Of a stretch of DNA of 6,449 nt, positions 4,276 to 6,449 are shown in pieces. Position numbers and translations under genes: made by a program. Location: positions 1,782,300-1,788,748 of the forward strand of contig CP070627.1 in assembly GCA_020355945.1 (NCBI GenBank), read 5' to 3'. Source of the DNA: Candidatus Aminicenantota bacterium. Lineage in GTDB: Bacteria > Acidobacteriota > Aminicenantia > UBA2199. The notes under the pieces are model-generated. The model saw nothing but the letters and a program-made list of their open reading frames with translations, did not search any database and was not told the origin of the DNA. Positions within the stretch are counted from its first letter, which is position 1. Every line of letters begins with the position of its first letter.

Positions 4276-6449
4276 ATGACCAATACCAATCAATCGAAAA
4301 AATCACCCGCAAACGAAATTCTAAATATACTTAAAACAATCGCCTCACTCAAACTGACGGTGGTTTGTTTAGTGGTCCTGGCAGTCCTGGTGGTATGGGG
4401 AACCGTCTACCAGGCGGAACACGGGTTGTACCAGGCACAACAAAAGTTCTTTTACTCCTGGTTCTTTTTCATTTTCGGATTTATTCCCTTTCCCGGGACA
4501 GTACTGGTGATGTATGTCCTGTTTTTCAACCTGGTGAGTTCACTTTTCTTCCGGATTGGGTTCCGGTTAGCTAAAATTGGCAATGTGATTACACACCTGG
4601 GCATTCTTATCCTCCTGGTGGGTGGTTTTTTTACCTTTTATTTCTCGGAAGAATCGTCTTTGATACTGCAAGAAGGGGAGAGCAGCAGCCTGTCGTCTTC
4701 TCGTCACTCATGGGAATTGGCTGTATGGGAAGCCGGAACCGGGGACAGGGTGGTCTATGCAGTAGACGCCGACGGATTTAGTCCCGCGCAAACCCTTTGG
4801 TTCGATGACTTAAACCTGGAACTGGTGATTAAAGCGTACTATAAAAACTGTGACGTCGATTTTAGCCGCGCCTCCACTCTCAGCCCCGGAGAACAGGAAC
4901 GGGTAATCAATGCCTCGGGGATTCAATTATTGAAAGAAAAACCTTCAGCCCCGGAAATCGCGCAAAATGTCGCCGGTGGTGTTTTTGATATCAATCCTTC
5001 CGCCAATAACAAACAAACCCTGCTCCTGTACGGGCAGGATAATTCCCCTACACCTGTAACCCTTGCCGGGCGCAGATTGTTCTTCTCTCTCAGGAAGAAA
5101 AAAACAATGCTGCCCCTGGATATCACCTTGAGAGATTTCAAAATGAAATATTATCCCAATTCCAATATTCCTAAAAGTTACGAAAGCCATGTGACCATTA
5201 AGGCTGAAGGCTCTGTTGACCGTGATGTGGTGATTTCCATGAATAAACCCTTGAGGTTTAAAAATTACACATTTTTTCAATCCGGGTATAATATTGCCCC
5301 GGACGGCAGTGAATTCACCAATTTAGCAGTGGTGAAAAATGCCGGGAGGCTGGTTCCCTATATCTCCAGTGTTACTATATTCCTGGGTTTGGTCATTCAT
5401 TTCCTGGTGATGTTGTTAAAGCGAAGAAAAAAAAGTGCAAAAGTCGCATCCTGGCTGGTGTTGGTGATAATTTCGGGTATGATCGGTTTTGCTGGTAAAG
5501 GCATGCTGCATGGGGAAGTGAATTCCCTGGAACACCTGCGCAAGATAGTGATTTTGGAAAACGGGAGAAAGAAACCCCTGGATACCTTTGCTCAAAACCT
5601 ATTAAAGCAATTCTCCGGTCGAAGCAGGTTTCAAAGAAAACCTGCCATGCAATGGCTGGCCCGGGTATTGTTTACCCCGGGAGACACCACTGGTGATAAG
5701 GTTTTCCTGGTCACTAACCCGGAGGTGCTGGACTCCATTGGTGTGACCCGGGAAGGAAAAGCCAGGGACAGGTACGGTTTTTCTCAATTAAAACCGGGTT
5801 TATCAAAACTCCGGCAGTTGGCCATTAAGGTTTCTAAAATAAAGGATAAGGACCGTTCTTTTATTGAAAATGAGATCATTTCCCTCTACAGTAAACTTTA
5901 CATCTACCAACAGGTCCAGGCCAGTTTTGATTTTCTCTTTCCTCACACGAATTTTACTATCACCACCCCTGAAACCCTGGGAACCCTGGAACTTCCTAAA
6001 GATAAAAAACATTTCTCCTTCTTTGACCTGGTGGAGAAGAAGGCAAAAATCCAGGTTGTAATCGCTTCTCTTAAAGAGAAAAAACAGGAGGAATGGTCTG
6101 AAGCTGAGAAAGAAATTGTTACTCTTTTTCATCGCCTGGAAAGTATGGCGAAATTCTATAGGGAATTACCGCTGACGATTATACCTTCATATTCCGAGGA
6201 AGAGGCGGAAGAGGCGGAGGAGAAGTGGCTGAGTCCCTGGGACCTGGCATCACCTCTTATTTTGAAAGAAGGCACCACGATTCCCAAAACCTTGTATTTG
6301 ATGCGAGATTTTGTTTACGCTTATGTGAATCAAGACCAGCAAACCTTTGATGTTGCGCTGCAAGAATTTAACCGCCTGATCCTGGAACAGGCCCAAGGGC
6401 GTATCCGGCCCAATGCGATTTCTCGTGAGGTGTTTTTAAATCAATTGGA
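4276..6449 (+). CDS. ccsBA: CcsBA-type cytochrome c synthetase, ResB/CcsB part and linker domain (3' end outside window)
   Basis: The reading frame is open for 724 codons with no stop and continues past the window. It starts at an ATG nine bases after GAGAGG. System II synthetases carry haem across the membrane and ligate it to CxxCH motifs. Seen here are a ResB/CcsB-like part with membrane segments at about 26-44, 70-92, 103-123 and 360-382. H107 in ITHLG is a candidate for the conserved membrane haem-binding His of CcsB. A periplasmic domain lies at about 124-355, ending in the family-typical FFQSGYNIAPDGSEF (about 333-347). A fifth segment (390-408) leads into a long region with NGRKKPLDTF (429-438) and KWLSPWDL (650-657). 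These features recall Bacteroidota CcsBA fusions of about 1,000 residues, in which the CcsA domain with its WWD motif follows. CcsA and WWD are not in this window, so the fusion is inferred. The alternative is a ResB-like protein without CcsA. No defect is seen. Confidence 0.85.
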   Translation, partial: MTNTNQSKKSPANEILNILKTIASLKLTVVCLVVLAVLVVWGTVYQAEHGLYQAQQKFFYSWFFFIFGFIPFPGTVLVMYVLFFNLVSSLFFRIGFRLAKIGNVITHLGILILLVGGFFTFYFSEESSLILQEGESSSLSSSRHSWELAVWEAGTGDRVVYAVDADGFSPAQTLWFDDLNLELVIKAYYKNCDVDFSRASTLSPGEQERVINASGIQLLKEKPSAPEIAQNVAGGVFDINPSANNKQTLLLYGQDNSPTPVTLAGRRLFFSLRKKKTMLPLDITLRDFKMKYYPNSNIPKSYESHVTIKAEGSVDRDVVISMNKPLRFKNYTFFQSGYNIAPDGSEFTNLAVVKNAGRLVPYISSVTIFLGLVIHFLVMLLKRRKKSAKVASWLVLVIISGMIGFAGKGMLHGEVNSLEHLRKIVILENGRKKPLDTFAQNLLKQFSGRSRFQRKPAMQWLARVLFTPGDTTGDKVFLVTNPEVLDSIGVTREGKARDRYGFSQLKPGLSKLRQLAIKVSKIKDKDRSFIENEIISLYSKLYIYQQVQASFDFLFPHTNFTITTPETLGTLELPKDKKHFSFFDLVEKKAKIQVVIASLKEKKQEEWSEAEKEIVTLFHRLESMAKFYRELPLTIIPSYSEEEAEEAEEKWLSPWDLASPLILKEGTTIPKTLYLMRDFVYAYVNQDQQTFDVALQEFNRLILEQAQGRIRPNAISREVFLNQL

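Noticed and set aside
4945..5280. A 111-codon frame on the minus strand inside ccsBA, with others at 5602-5787 and 5803-6132.
   Set aside because: They are antisense to a continuous frame with clear ResB-like membrane segments and family motifs, and their translations look like composition shadows.

Overview
The window reads as a chromosomal segment of a diderm (Gram-negative-type) bacterium that makes periplasmic multiheme c-type cytochromes and matures them by System II (Ccs). Three products carry Sec or lipoprotein signal peptides. The composition is moderate in GC, with AT-rich intergenic DNA and strong Shine-Dalgarno sites at some genes only. The System II architecture (ResB/CcsB domain continuing into a large extra domain) and the GG..ANV.RW lipoprotein recall Bacteroidota, Planctomycetota and uncultured phyla such as Aminicenantes rather than Proteobacteria. 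That placement is from memory of the families and is weak. No mobile element, CRISPR array, tRNA or rRNA is visible.

Left block (minus strand, 2719 to 63): a two-gene unit with a 32-bp gap. First comes a small cytoplasmic single-HKD phospholipase D-like protein, then an M3-family oligoendopeptidase F that unusually carries an N-terminal signal peptide. The PLD-like gene has no Shine-Dalgarno site. Its best promoter (TTGACA-N17-TAGATT with an extended -10 TG) places the predicted transcription start on the A of the ATG, so a leaderless message is likely. A 15-bp palindrome abuts the -35 box.

Divergent intergenic region (2720-3022, about 300 bp): from left to right it holds the PLD promoter, the palindrome, a run of small hairpins (2772-2857), a -24/-12 (sigma-54-like) candidate at 2872-2887, an orphan AAGGAGG, and a near-consensus sigma-70 promoter (2949-2977) that should drive the cytochrome gene.

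Right block (plus strand, 3023 to the end of the window): a Lys-rich tetraheme cytochrome c of the c554 type, an intrinsic-terminator-like hairpin, a lipoprotein of unknown function, and then the first 724 codons of a CcsBA-type cytochrome c synthetase gene that runs off the right edge. The third gene would attach haem to apocytochromes such as the first gene's product. The lipoprotein between them is a candidate accessory factor for cytochrome maturation or function. The hairpin after the cytochrome gene suggests high cytochrome expression with reduced read-through into the maturation genes.
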